Shown: positions 21,760 through 34,062 of the stretch, piece after piece
Numbering within the stretch: the stretch's first letter is position 1
Layout of the letters: each line of letters opens with the position of its first letter
Assembly (NCBI GenBank): GCA_003254905.1
Contig: QANU01111780.1
Coordinates: 456,677-520,676, forward strand
DNA length: 64,000 nucleotides
Direction: 5' to 3'
From: Nissolia schottii
Lineage: Eukaryota > Streptophyta > Magnoliopsida > Fabales > Fabaceae
Notes under the pieces: model-generated
What the model saw: only the letters and a program-made list of their open reading frames with translations
Told to the model about the DNA's origin: nothing
Databases searched by the model: none
Translations under genes and position numbers: made by a program

Positions 21760-22260
21760 CGTCAGATTTACCGTCGGAGTTTTTCGCGATTTCTGTCAAA
21801 AATTTGGCTTTCCGTCGGATTTAGCATCGAAAAGTGGATCGATGGTATAAGCCTCGATGATAACTTATTACCATTGGATCGACATAGCCAACAGTAATTA
21901 CCACAGTAATTACCGTCGGTGTCGACTGACGGGTGATCCAGGAACGGTTCGTACTGAACTGATTACCGTCAACTAAAACTGACGATAATAATATTAATAT
22001 TTTATTTTATTTACCGTCCATTAATTTTGACAAAAATTTAATAATATTTATACATAAATTTAGGACGATTTACTGTCAGTGATAGCCGACGGTAATATAT
22101 CAATATTTTATTGAATTTACCGTTAGTTCTAGCCGACAATAAATTCTTCAATTTACCATAAAAAACAACCGACGGTAATTATGAATATTATATTACTATT
22201 TTGAAACTATTACCGTCAATATATTAATGTGGGTAATGTCTGACGGTAAAGATAATCAAT
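21760..22260. repeat. CACTA subterminal repeat cluster
   Basis: At least ten copies, in both orientations, of a motif around TTACCGTCGG / CCGACGGTAA (for example ATTTACCGTCGGAG, GATTACCGTCAACT, GCCGACGGTAATA, GTCTGACGGTAAAG). In CACTA elements such motifs are binding sites for element-encoded protein. Confidence 0.8.
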
Positions 22261-22820
22261 TTTGAAAAATTATAATTTCATTATTATTATTATTATTATG
22301 TAAATTATTAAATTATTATTTAAATTATTATCTAATGCAATAAATTATATATTAAATAAATATTTAATAATATAATTATTTAATTAAATAAAAAATTAAT
22401 TAAATTATTATTTAATTCAATCAATCATTTAATTCTATAAATTATATATGAAATAAAATATAATTATATAATTATTGAATTAAATAAATATTAATTTAAT
22501 AATATTTTTAGCAAATATAATAAATAATTTAATAGTAATCTAATAAAAAAATATGGCATTCTGTATAAAATTTTAAATTTTAATTTAAAATTTAATTAAA
22601 TAGATGTAAATTTAATCCAATTAATTTTTTTAATAAATATAATAAATAATTAAATAAAATATACAACCACATATTTATCTATTTATTTTAATACATAAAT
22701 AATAAATTATCCTTATAAATAATAATACTAAAAATGAATTTGTGAAATAAAATTTAATAAGAAAATTACACATAATATTCAAATGAAATTATGTTACAAA
22801 TTCTCAAATAATTACATATA

Positions 22821-25800
22821 CTATTCTGAAAGTTCAAAACTGTCATCGTAATTTTCAAAACTGAATTCATCATCCAACTCTTCTTCTTCTCTACTATCAT
22901 TGTATACATCAATTTCTTCATCGCTTGCATGTTGTTGGAGGTTAGGAAGTTCAACTATGTCAGGGTCATCATCAAATGTACTGTTACCTAATGTGGTTTG
23001 CAATGGGGACTCAACAATTATTGTTGTAGGGATTGGCTCCGACAATTGATATACTTGATCAAATGTATTGTCTAAAGATTTTGTGTCATTAAACTCAATT
23101 TGACCACTTGATTTGCATTTTATCAGAACTTTCCAACTTGATTGGCTAGCTCCTAGATAGTTTGCATAATAAACTTGTTTTGCTCTTTCAGTAATAATGA
23201 AGGGATCATACCCTCTATACCGCCTTGTAGGATTAATCTTAGTGGTCTTGTAGTCGAGATGAGTCTGAGTTCTGTTTGGATCATACCAATCACAGCAGAA
23301 ATGTACAACATGATGAGATGGATCATCGTGTGCATATTTTAATTCAATAATTTGTTTAAGCACTCCATACTAATCATTGGTTGTTTCAACAACATTAGAA
23401 CATTCGCCCTTAATCTACACCCTACTATTGTTTGTCATTTGTCCAGTTGCCCATTCATATGTGTGAAACTTGTATCCGTTAACAAAATAAATAGGCCAAC
23501 TAATTGCTTTGTTCATAGGTCCCCATGACAAACTCATCAAGTAATGGTCGCTGCTACAATGATTTTGCACCTATATAGATTTTAAAACTAAGTTATACGT
23601 ATCTGATTATGATAAAGGAAATTGTTCGTTTGAAATATATAGTTTAAAGTTAACCACATGTATAATTTGCAAACCATGAAGGAGACATTTGATCGGAGCA
23701 TTGATCACTAAATTGTCGTTGAAACATATTGTAAACACGCACCAGCATAATCAACATTTTTTAGAAACTAAGTATTAATAAATTAAATAAGATTACAAGG
23801 ATCGATTAAATTTACTGGTAATACGGATACGCCTCTTCACAATTCAGCAAAACAACCAAGTGAACTATCATTCTTTCTTGTGCATTCAACCAATAATCAT
23901 TTGCTTTTCCAACTGTGCGTCCAGTTTGATTGAAAATTGAAAATGTCGACTGATTAGGCATTGCACCACCATCATCATTATGTCCTACTGTAGTTCTATT
24001 GCAATTAACATTAGTACCAAAGTAATACGAACAAAAGTAAGAAGTTTCCTTGATTAAGAAGGCCTCGCATATCGACCCCCTCAACTTGAGCCCTTTTTTT
24101 TCTATTCTTTTGAACACTTCCATGCACCTTTCAAATGGATACATCCACCAATATTGAAATGAACCACACATTCGACCTTCGTAAGCTACGTGTACAGGCA
24201 AATGCTCCATTACATCAAAAATTTTTGGGGGAAACACCCTCTCAAGTGAACAAAAGATAGTGGGAATGTTTTACTGCATGAATAAGAGGTCTTCAAAGTC
24301 AACAGTTAACGAGCATAAGGTTTTGAAAAATTGGCTCAACTCGCTTATCAGTTTCAACACACTCTTCAGTAGTTCTCTCAATGCGATTGAGAGAAAACAT
24401 TGCATAAACACATGACAGTCATGACACTTCATGCCAACTAACTTCCCTTGTGACATATTGACACATCGAGCCAAGTTAGACAAATAACCGTCAAGAATTT
24501 TTAGATCTTACAACTAATGAAGTACACTTTAAACTTGTCACTTATTCAGGGTGTAGCACGCTTTGGGCTTCATGAAACGACCACAAAAAATTTGGTGTAG
24601 GTTCAACTTAGGACATCTACAAAATAGTTTCAAATCTAGCATTGCCTTCTTGTTGTCCTTGGTCTGATCGATGTCCATGATAGTATGCATTATATTATCA
24701 AAAACATTTTTTTCAATATGTATAACATCTAGACAATGACAAACCAAGTTATCTTTCCAATACGGCAAATCCTAGAATATACTCTTCTTAGTCCAGTTAT
24801 GTTCTTCCACATAACCTTGGAACCTAACAACTTTTCCAACTTCAGTGATCTTCGAAAGATGTCTAATCCTCCTTAGAATCTTAAGGCCAGTAAATCTTTG
24901 TGGAGACTCTTCATTTTCAATTCAATTCTTTTAAAATTCATACTTACTGTTCTTAAACGTGTGCTCAGGTTCCAAGAATACCTTGTGACAATCAAACCAG
25001 GATTGTTTTCCTCCATACGGCAGCCGGAATACTTTACTGTCTTTCATGCAAATTGGGCACACTAAAGTTCCCTGTGTCATCCTTCTAGACAACATTCCAT
25101 AAGTAGGAAAATAGTTAATAGTCTACTTCAAAGATGCCCTCAATACAAAATTATGCTTCCTGGACATGTTGTACATAAGAACACCTATATTCCATAGCTG
25201 GTTCAATTCATCTATCAAAGGCTGAAGAAAAACATCAATCTTTGCTTTAAGGTTGCTCGGGTTGGGGATTACACAAGATAAGAACAAATAAGGGTCTTTT
25301 ATGCGTATCTCACCCGGTGGATTGTCCGGTGTAATGATTATTGGCCAACATGAGTAAGGTTTGCTAAACTGATTATTAGGAGTAAACCAATCAGAGCAAA
25401 GCCCTAATCTCATATTTTGAGGTTCTACCACGAAGTCGGGGTAAACTTTGTCAAAGTGTTTCCACGCTTCACCATGAGAAAGGTTAGTCATGCGACCATC
25501 ATTTCTTCTATTCTCAATATGCCATCTCATGTGAGGTGTCGAGCTCATTGATGCAAATAACCTCTTAAGTCTTGGAATTAAAGGCAAGTAACGCATTCGT
25601 TTAAAAGGAACATCCTTATATCTCCTAAGACCTACTCTCCTAGGCTAAAACCTCTCGACACCACAAAATTTGCATTGAGTCATGGTTGCATCATCATTAT
25701 AATATAACATATAGCCCGATCGACAATAGTCAATCTTGATGGACCTTAAGCCAAGTTTATAAAATACTTTCTTAGCTTGATAAAAGTTTGTTGGAATTTT

Positions 25801-26336
25801 ATTCCCCGGTGGTGTCAGCTCTTTAATGAAGTCAAGCCACTGATAAAACGATCTCTCACTTTATACGTCTGACTTCATAGTCATCATCCTAGCTGCCACA
25901 AATAATCTTGAATGAACAGATCCTTCCCACACCAGAGTATTTACTTCCTCTAACAAGCTATAGAAATTTTTGGCATTTGGATTGGGTTCCTCGTGTAGTA
26001 AGTTGTCATTGTGCATGTCAAAGTCACCTCCAAAAGCATCCTTAACCATTTGTGAATATCTATCTTCATTAACTGTTTCTGGTTCATGACACAAACCTAA
26101 CTCGAACTCCCCACTTTATACTGACACCTACTGAACTCATTTACACCATTGATGTCCACCTCTCCGTGGTCTACCCATATCCAATAATGCAGCTCAAACA
26201 CATTCCTATAAAGATGTACTCTAATATGTTCAACATCCAAAATCTTACACCGCTTGCATGAAAAACACGGACACCTAACTCTTTGCTCTGTCACAAAATG
26301 ATCAATCGATTTAATTGCTTGACAAAAGTAGTCCAC
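22821..26336 (-). pseudogene. CACTA transposase (tnp2 family) pseudogene
   Basis: Pieces in order on the minus strand. 26336-26097: N-terminal transposase-associated domain (CPCFSCKRC, HLYRNVF, W.DHGE). 25596-25123: tnp2 core (MRWHIENRRNDGRM, WKHFDKVYPDF, NMRLGLCSDWF, LQPLIDELNQLW). 24768-24538: PYWKDN, then DVIHIEKNVFDNI. 24483-24271: ARCVNMSQGKLVGMKCHDCH. 24237-23812: FPPKIFDVMEHLPVH, then YWWMYPFERCM. 23363-22821: a DUF4216-like C-terminal part (VHFCCDWYDP, then an acidic tail). Stops interrupt the chain, for example VERF-stop-PRR near 25645 and a stop after RASLK at 25123, and frames change between blocks. The protein cannot be produced as an intact chain, although some breaks could be introns. 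Confidence 0.88.
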
Positions 26337-26420
26337 ACCCTCAAAAAATCTGGCTTTATCACTCCCTGATTCTCATATATAGTATCTATCGTACATCCAA
26401 AATCTGTTTGATGGAATCAT

Positions 26421-29369
26421 GTTTGCAAAAAATCTTGCACGCATATTACATTAACTAACGTGAATTTAATGATCTTAGTTTAATTTCTTTATTGTAAGAT
26501 ATATTCTTAATTGCACACAATTATTCCTAAACCATTCTAAATCAAATTCCTTCCAGTCTTCGCAAATAACATGTAATCACCGTTGTCAGCACAACAATTC
26601 AAACAAGTTCAAAAAGAAATGCTAAGCATTCCTTCCGCCAGTCCATCCATACAACTCCAATCCTACAAATCTATCCTAAGAAAATAAGTCTCTATCTTTC
26701 GTAAATTCATATATACATACCTAATTGTCGTTACAAATTTTTGGTACTCACATACGCAAACTTTTAAACAAGAATACACAAACTTTTGAACAANACTTTT
26801 TTCTCGATATATATGCACAAATTTTTTAAAAATCAGAAACGGATATTATGACAGACACCAAAACAAAAACGACAACAAAAAAAAAAAAAAGAAAACCTTG
26901 ACTTGACGCACACCTACACAAATTTTTTCACATGCACAAAATTTTGAACTACCAAAAACAAAAAATAATGATGAAAATGAAAATGAAAACTGTGAGATCC
27001 ACAATGTCTTGCTAAGAAGAAAAAAGACAATAAAGAAAAAGTGAAGAAAATTTTAAATGAATAAAAATAAATAAGAAAAACTGAAGAAAACAAATGAAAG
27101 AATAAAAACGTTTGTGACAAGTAAAAAAAACGAGGAAGAAAAAAAGAGAAGGGAGGGGATAAAAGGAAAAAACAAAACAAACAGGAAGAGAAAAAGAGAA
27201 TGAGTGTGTGTGTATGAGATAGAGTGGGTGAAATGAGATAGAAAGTGTGCATTTAATGTGGTGGTAAATTGATGGTATAAAAGTGATATACATCAAACAT
27301 TTTTATATTTAAAATGAGGGTTACCATGGATCGAACTGCTCTAATACCTGTTGGGCTTAAAGCTTCTTAGATATATATTCTTCACTTAAACACAACGGTT
27401 TAGACAATACATCTCTTGACCAAAAACTTTAAGACATTGGATTTATTGGTCTTCTTAAATATATACTTTTCACTTAATCTCAATTTTATCAATGTAAGAT
27501 TATTACATTCATACTTAAAACACAATAATATCATACTCAAAAATCATCTATTCAAACAATTTAAGCGGAATTTTATATCCTACGTTAGCTTTATGTACTG
27601 TTTCATGGTATTAATTTAATTTTATGCCTGCATGCATGCATATATATAATTTTTCAATTAGTGATAAAATATATACATTTTAGCACCAATTTTGTCCCAG
27701 TCATTAGGAATATCAAAGCCAACAAAATTTTGTTTTACTTGTTTATTTTGTTTACAAAAGTTGTTTTTAGATGAAATCCATTTAAAAAAGAAATTAAAAT
27801 AATTAATTAATACCAATTAAACCTATATTTTGAGTCTATTACTCATAAAAATGTATTTTGAGTATATTTGTTTTGACCCCTCATTAATTGGTTTATAAAG
27901 ATCTATTTGATAATGTTTGTTTATGTATTTTAAAATTTTTATTTTTTTTATTTTGTTAGATGTATTTTAATTGTATAAATATCACTATTGTAATAGTTGC
28001 AAAAGGTTCCTTAATATTTGACAATTATGCCCAAAAAAAAATCTTCATGCTTGTTGTGGGGACTTTCAATTTTAATATATTGAACACACCATTCTAAGCA
28101 GACTGGTTAGGATAGAATACAAGATATGACAAGATAGGATATAAGCGAATGCATTTATTTGGGAAGGAAGTTTATGAACGTATAGTAAAATAAAATAAAC
28201 ATTTTAACCTTAAATAAATATTTTTCAATTTATAAAGTATAAAATAATATACTATCACATAATTTTTTTTAAAACAAATAATATATTTTATGAATTTCAA
28301 ATTTAGAATTTAATAATTTACCTGAATTTTATTTCTCTTTCTATATAAAATCTTGCATTTAAAAGTCCAAAATAAATAATCATTTGCTTGGACATAGTTG
28401 ACCATGGCCAGTGAACATGAAAGCCATTCTTACAAGTGATAAACCCAATAAAGGAGAACCAAGATTGAACAAAAGCAGTGGTGTATACATGTAGTGGGAG
28501 ATATAATTAGGGCCATGAAACCCCCTATGAATTTTTTCCCTTCATTTGATTCAGTGCAAACAACGACCCCTTCCCTATAGCCCAATTCCTATTGATGAGA
28601 AAGAACTACCCAACTCACCATCATAATATGGTCATACCCCTATAGCATTCACCTACAAGGCTACTTCAATTCAAATTTATTTAAAGGCACGACGAGTTAG
28701 GTAAATAAAATTAAATAATAATAAATAAAAATAGGCATAGTTAAAAAGCCAAGGCTTTTAAGGAAAATTGTACTATGTGTGACGAAAGTATTATGTAAGA
28801 AATTGTCACTGAAGCGATGTTGACTGACTGACGATTGATGAGTTAGGAGAGACAAGGTGCTTGATGTGATGAATGACGAATGCATGCTTGAAAGACTCGT
28901 GTGGAAATATATTCCTAATCTTTCCCATTGTACATAAAGCAAGATCCTAATTTAACTGAACACGTTTAAATTTGTTTGGCTGGACCTACTTTACAGAAAA
29001 TAGCCTAGCTTTTTTATTCTTAGAAAATATAGCCTAGTTCAAAAATTACAACATGAATTTAATCTTAGTTTAATATATTATATTATCAGTATAAAGTGTT
29101 TAATATTGATTCCCAAGAAATATGTTGAATGAGTAGAGAAGGGATATCTTAGTTCATCTCGATAAAAACAAAGGAGACATACCAAGTTATGCAAATTAAA
29201 CAACAGAGGTGTTGACGTTCTAAAATTGAAGAAATTTAAACTAACGGTTTAATTGAAATATAAAAATGCGTTAAACATCACATTTTGACTCAAAATTTTA
29301 AAATAATAAATTTATGAGTCTTTTTAAATATATACTCTCACTTAATCTATTATTTATTCATGTAAAATT
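26421..29369. other. Intergenic stretch, no gene recognised
   Basis: AT-rich. It contains one ambiguous base (26794), purine-rich low-complexity sequence 26940-27200 that yields spurious minus-strand Phe/Ser-rich frames, and the second copy of the 4590-4795 block at about 27585-27790. The region ends in the N-gap. Confidence 0.55.
27585..27790. repeat. Duplicated block, copy B (copy A at 4590-4795)
   Basis: Matches copy A across GCTTTATG.ACTG.TT.ATGG, the TGCATGCATG run, CCAATTTTGTCCC and AAAGCCAACAA, with scattered differences. Confidence 0.7.
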
Positions 29370-29705
29370 NNNNNNNNNNNNNNNNNNNNNNNNNNNNNNN
29401 NNNNNNNNNNNNNNNNNNNNNNNNNNNNNNNNNNNNNNNNNNNNNNNNNNNNNNNNNNNNNNNNNNNNNNNNNNNNNNNNNNNNNNNNNNNNNNNNNNNN
29501 NNNNNNNNNNNNNNNNNNNNNNNNNNNNNNNNNNNNNNNNNNNNNNNNNNNNNNNNNNNNNNNNNNNNNNNNNNNNNNNNNNNNNNNNNNNNNNNNNNNN
29601 NNNNNNNNNNNNNNNNNNNNNNNNNNNNNNNNNNNNNNNNNNNNNNNNNNNNNNNNNNNNNNNNNNNNNNNNNNNNNNNNNNNNNNNNNNNNNNNNNNNN
29701 NNNNN
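29370..29705. other. Assembly gap (336 N)
   Basis: Run of undetermined bases; open frames spanning it are artefacts. Confidence 1.
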
Positions 29706-32700
29706 ATGCTTGATACTATAGTATAAGCAATGTGTTGTATAACTTTGCAACATCTAACTATATAAAATAAAAAATTATTTTAATTTTTTTTTACTGCATA
29801 CTTAAAAATAGGAATTAAACCCCGACATTTAGTTAAGGCAAAATAAATCTCTTCCACTCAACCACACCTATTTAATTTATTCATACATAATCATGTTAAA
29901 AATTAATTTTCTCAAGAAAAATATTAAAATTAATTAGAAATGAACTAACTTTTCTTTTAAAAAAAAATAAATATTGAATTGAATTGGGTCAAAGTGATCT
30001 TTGCCTTAAGAACACAACCCACCGTGTGTAGCCGCCGCCATCCATTACGAAAAAAAAAAAAGAGAGAAAAAAAAAATGGAGGAGGTGCTTATCCAGCAGC
30101 TTCAAGGATCAAGGATGGGAGGACATCGATTTAATTACACTTTGAGGGGATTGGATTTTGATCACAATGGACCCATAATGCTTCGTGTTGCTTCTTATCA
30201 TTCTTAAAAATGTATGAGTGGACAATTTCTCCCTACGTCTGGCCTTATCCAATGATAAAAAAAAACTCTAACAAAAAAAATGTGGCTATAATTTTTGCGA
30301 TGTCGTCCCAATATTCAAGTTTAGCAGCATCGCAATGTAGTGAGTAGTGGATCGGTGGCGAACCCTGAAGCAATACGGTGATTGCCGAAAGAAGAACCAA
30401 AGAGGATTAATTTGAAAATTGGTAGCATTAATAATACTATCAGTTGTAACTAGGCCTCTTGACACCAGATAACTTTATCTTATAATTATAGGATAAAGAT
30501 TGTATGTTATACCAAACACATCATAAAAATCAATTTCATAATATTAATTAATATTATTAAGCCTTATACGACGTAACAAACGGAGTTTAAGATTCGCGTT
30601 GGGTAGATGAAGTGGGGGATAGTGTTTCAAGTGTCCTTCAAATCAAGGAAAATTTTAACGCATGCTTATATGACTAACAGTGTTACATGTAATTGAATGT
30701 TGAGTGGTAAAAAGTTTATAAGAAAATAACTTAGTGTCGTAGAGATGAAGATGTTGCATACGATGAGTGGACATACAAAATGCATCAAGGAGAATTGTAA
30801 AAAATCACACTTTAAGTGGTTTGGTGTGAAGAAGGTTTGTAGGAGTCTAAATTAGGAGAGTAAATCAGATAGATGAATTTCAATAGCTAAAATAAGAGAA
30901 AGACCTAAAAGAAAAGAGATTTAAATTTTAATGATTTCAATATCAATATAATTTATGTTGATCCATATAATTGATATCATCTAATAAAATTAGAATTATT
31001 ACTTTATCAATAGACGAGTTATTTTTATCCAATCTTTCAATCAAGCAGTCAACATCAACAAAGTGTTTTAATTTTGAAATTATCTCATCTCTGTTTATAC
31101 ATTTAACAACAGATAATTAGTGCAATATAAAACTTTATACATAGACTAAAAAAAAATGTGATGATGATTAAAGTAGAACTCAAGCATCATGGCAATATTT
31201 CAGCCTTCTCTCACTGTGAAGAGGAGCAGAGAATATACTGCCAGAGTGCCTAGGAGAGAAGAACAGTGATCACAACAAGTCATAGAGGCACAAAATCCAT
31301 CATGATGATGGGAGTGACCTATTTAAAGAATCATTTGGTTATGCACAATTTGGAATGGAAATTTCAATTTTGGGCAACGTTGAATCTCACAATGCTGATT
31401 GCCAAAGCCAAAATGTGTTTGGTACCACCAAAAAAAAAAAAACTGTTTTTAACTTGAGCAGGAGCATCATTGTAACTTTTCTAATCATACACGAAATTTT
31501 TTTACCTAAAACATAAGTTTAACACGTTATTTTTTAGTATACAAAATAAAAGTGAATCTTACTCTATATCACTCATAAGTAATTTGTGATACACACAATA
31601 AAAATATAAGATTCATGGTTATTGTGTGTGGTAAAAAAATGACGTGTTAAACTTGTGTGCAGTTAAGAATTTGGTAATGATGCACCATATATCCATTTGG
31701 CATTGTGACATGCATATGATTAATGAGTGTGTGCTAAAGAACAGTGAATAAATCAGAACGAATCATACGTAGCAGGGGAAAGAAATATGGGAGAGTGAAA
31801 AATTATAATCATCAAAGGACCATAGTAATAAGGAGGAGAATATAAATGATGATGATCATGAACATGAAACGTGCGATCATCATGAACCAATGAAACAAAG
31901 CTCCCCCCCCCTCTCTCTCTCTCTCTCTCTACTGTCACACATATCTTACCCTCTTTTCTTTTTCATTTTTTTCATTTCTCTTTCCTTTCATTCACTTTAT
32001 TTATTTATTTATTTATTTTCTTTTCTTTTCTTTTCTTTATTGATCAGATAAGTTTGGTGGAGCTGCAGTGTAATGTTATTGTCTTTGCCCACTTGTCCTG
32101 CCCGGGATTATTATCCTCTCTCTTTTTCTTATTCTCTTCCTCCTCCTACTTGTATATTTTCACTTTCTTTTTTACATTTTTTTCGTTCTTCTTTCTTCTC
32201 TCACTACAGTTACATAAAATTTCATTGGTTTTTTCAATAAAGAAAAGCTTTTTGAACAATGCTATTGCTTGCTTCCTGGTGTCTGTCTTACGACTGGTTA
32301 GAAAAGAAAGAATAGAAGAGTTTCTTCTCTTTTATTATTGGCTTATTGCTGCTTCACTCAGTCACTCACTTGGCCTACTACATAAATATCTGGTGGTGTG
32401 TCGTTGGATAAAATAGAGTATTTTTTTTGGTAAGTTGACAATATAGGTGAACTTTGTATCCAATCTATATTCATTTTTTTTACATTGTAAGTCAATAAAA
32501 TATTTGTTACGTTTATTTTTTTAAAGATTAATTTCATCAAATTTTAACAATTTTACAGGCGCAGCAATTAGCTTAAACCTCATCTCTAAAACATATTTCA
32601 TGTGTTCCTCTATTGTTTAAGGTACAGAATTTAACATAGAAATTATTTTAAAGCATGACGATTTAAAGGTTTTTCTAATTTCATTCTCTTCTTTGAAGAT

Positions 32701-34062
32701 GTTTGTATCTCTACCGTCTCCATCCCTTCTCTTTAAGTGCCTTAAGAACTAAATGCATCTTAGGAACAAGTTTAAGTGACACTACCAACCTTCAAAACCT
32801 TGAGGAACAACTTAAAAGATTTAATTTTCCCTTTCTGTTTGGTGTGTTGTAGAAAATAGAGCTTAAAATGAAGAAAAATAAAATGAAAACAAATTTAAAA
32901 AAAAAAAAACAAAAAGCTGTGGACAGCAACCAATGTCACCGAATCTATCACGTGGCTCTTCAGTCGAGGCTCTCTCTTTCATCGATATACATTGAATGAA
33001 AAGCAAGTGTCACCACACCAGAGGCTACCAGGTAGGGCAGTTACCAGACCACCCCTTTTCTCTCTTTTTCCCCATTATTAAATGCTCTAGTCACAAAATT
33101 TAGGGCCTTTCTTTGATATAAGATTTCCCTTTTTCTCTGAGGAGGAAGAAGCTAGAGAGAGGGAACACCAAAAGATACCATTTGACAGAGCCAGATACAA
33201 TAGGAGGCTTAAACAGCTGTACAAGCATACAATACATGTAAAAAAAAAAAATCATATTAAATCTTATTTTACTTACTATTTGATTTGATTTGATTTGAAC
33301 TACTTAAAAAAAAAAAGGGAGTGAAAACGGATCTCCAATAATTAAAGAGATTAATGACTTCCATTTCAGGTTTTCCACTAGTACCATGTTCGCATATGTT
33401 GAACAATGTGTACTTTAAATAAATGTATATTTTGAAGGGGAGGTTTTACCAAGCGCTACTAAGGCCACTAAGATTCAAGGATTTGGAGTTTCAATATGGT
33501 TTATAACAAGGTCAACGAAAACTATGTCAAAATATCTCAAAAACCAACGCATAGTTGCTTCAAAACATATATATCAGCATCGCATATCATCATAGGTTGG
33601 ACAAGAATACGAATATTTATTCCTTCCGGAGGCTAATAATTAAAATGACAATTGAGTCCGCCATAATATCTTACTACGAAAGACCAAGGTAACAACAACA
33701 TGCATATAAATTATGCTAAGTCTGCAAACTATAATATAGTATTTGGAGAGAGAAAAAATAATAATAATAATAATAATAATTTAAAAAAAACAATAATATA
33801 ACAACAACAAAGTTTTTCCAGAATCCTCATTTGATCAATGGAATTGGCACCATCCCCCTTAGCTCAGCCAAAGTGTAAAAATTGAATGGCAATTGAGCTC
33901 TCAAAGCCTTCTTATGTTATATACCACCCTCCTGTACCTTAAAGCTCAAACACCAACCATAAACTGCAACATATGCCGGTTAATTAAATAATTTTCATTA
34001 TTTGAGTAGTAGCATACTGAGCATGTGTACCTGTGCCATTAACAATTCCAACATCAAACCAC
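29706..34062. other. Intergenic stretch, no gene recognised
   Basis: Mostly AT-rich. Items seen: a 43-codon ATG frame at 30076-30207 (starting MEEVLIQQLQGSRMGG) behind an A-rich leader, without any family I recognise; a C8(CT)n microsatellite at 31903-31930; (TTTA)n and (TTTTC)n runs at about 32000-32037; an AATAAT run at about 33760-33780. The stretch 32850-33240 has CT/GA-rich, promoter-like texture but no coding signal. The last kilobase lies 3' of the auxin-receptor gene. Confidence 0.5.

Larger units (their letters stand above)
21736..26420 (-). mobile_element. Degraded CACTA (En/Spm-type) DNA transposon
   Basis: The element's 3' end, as judged from transposase direction, is CACTACAAGAAAAAC at 21736-21750, a canonical CACTA terminus, followed by about 500 bp of subterminal repeats. 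The interior encodes a minus-strand tnp2-type transposase with several stops. The opposite terminus (a TAGTG end) could not be found, so the right limit is approximate and may have been deleted. The element separates two blocks that are both duplicated from the 4-5 kb region. Confidence 0.85.

Noticed and set aside
26914..27296. Two overlapping Phe/Ser-rich minus-strand frames that look like membrane proteins
   Set aside because: They arise from GAAAA-type purine-rich sequence on the plus strand; no start context or homologous pattern.
29314..29753. Open frames across the N-gap
   Set aside because: Undetermined bases were translated as X; not real. The same holds for 45851-46338.
30076..30207. 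43-codon ATG frame behind an A-rich leader
   Set aside because: Too short, no family recognised, no splice partners or conserved context; reported only in the region description.
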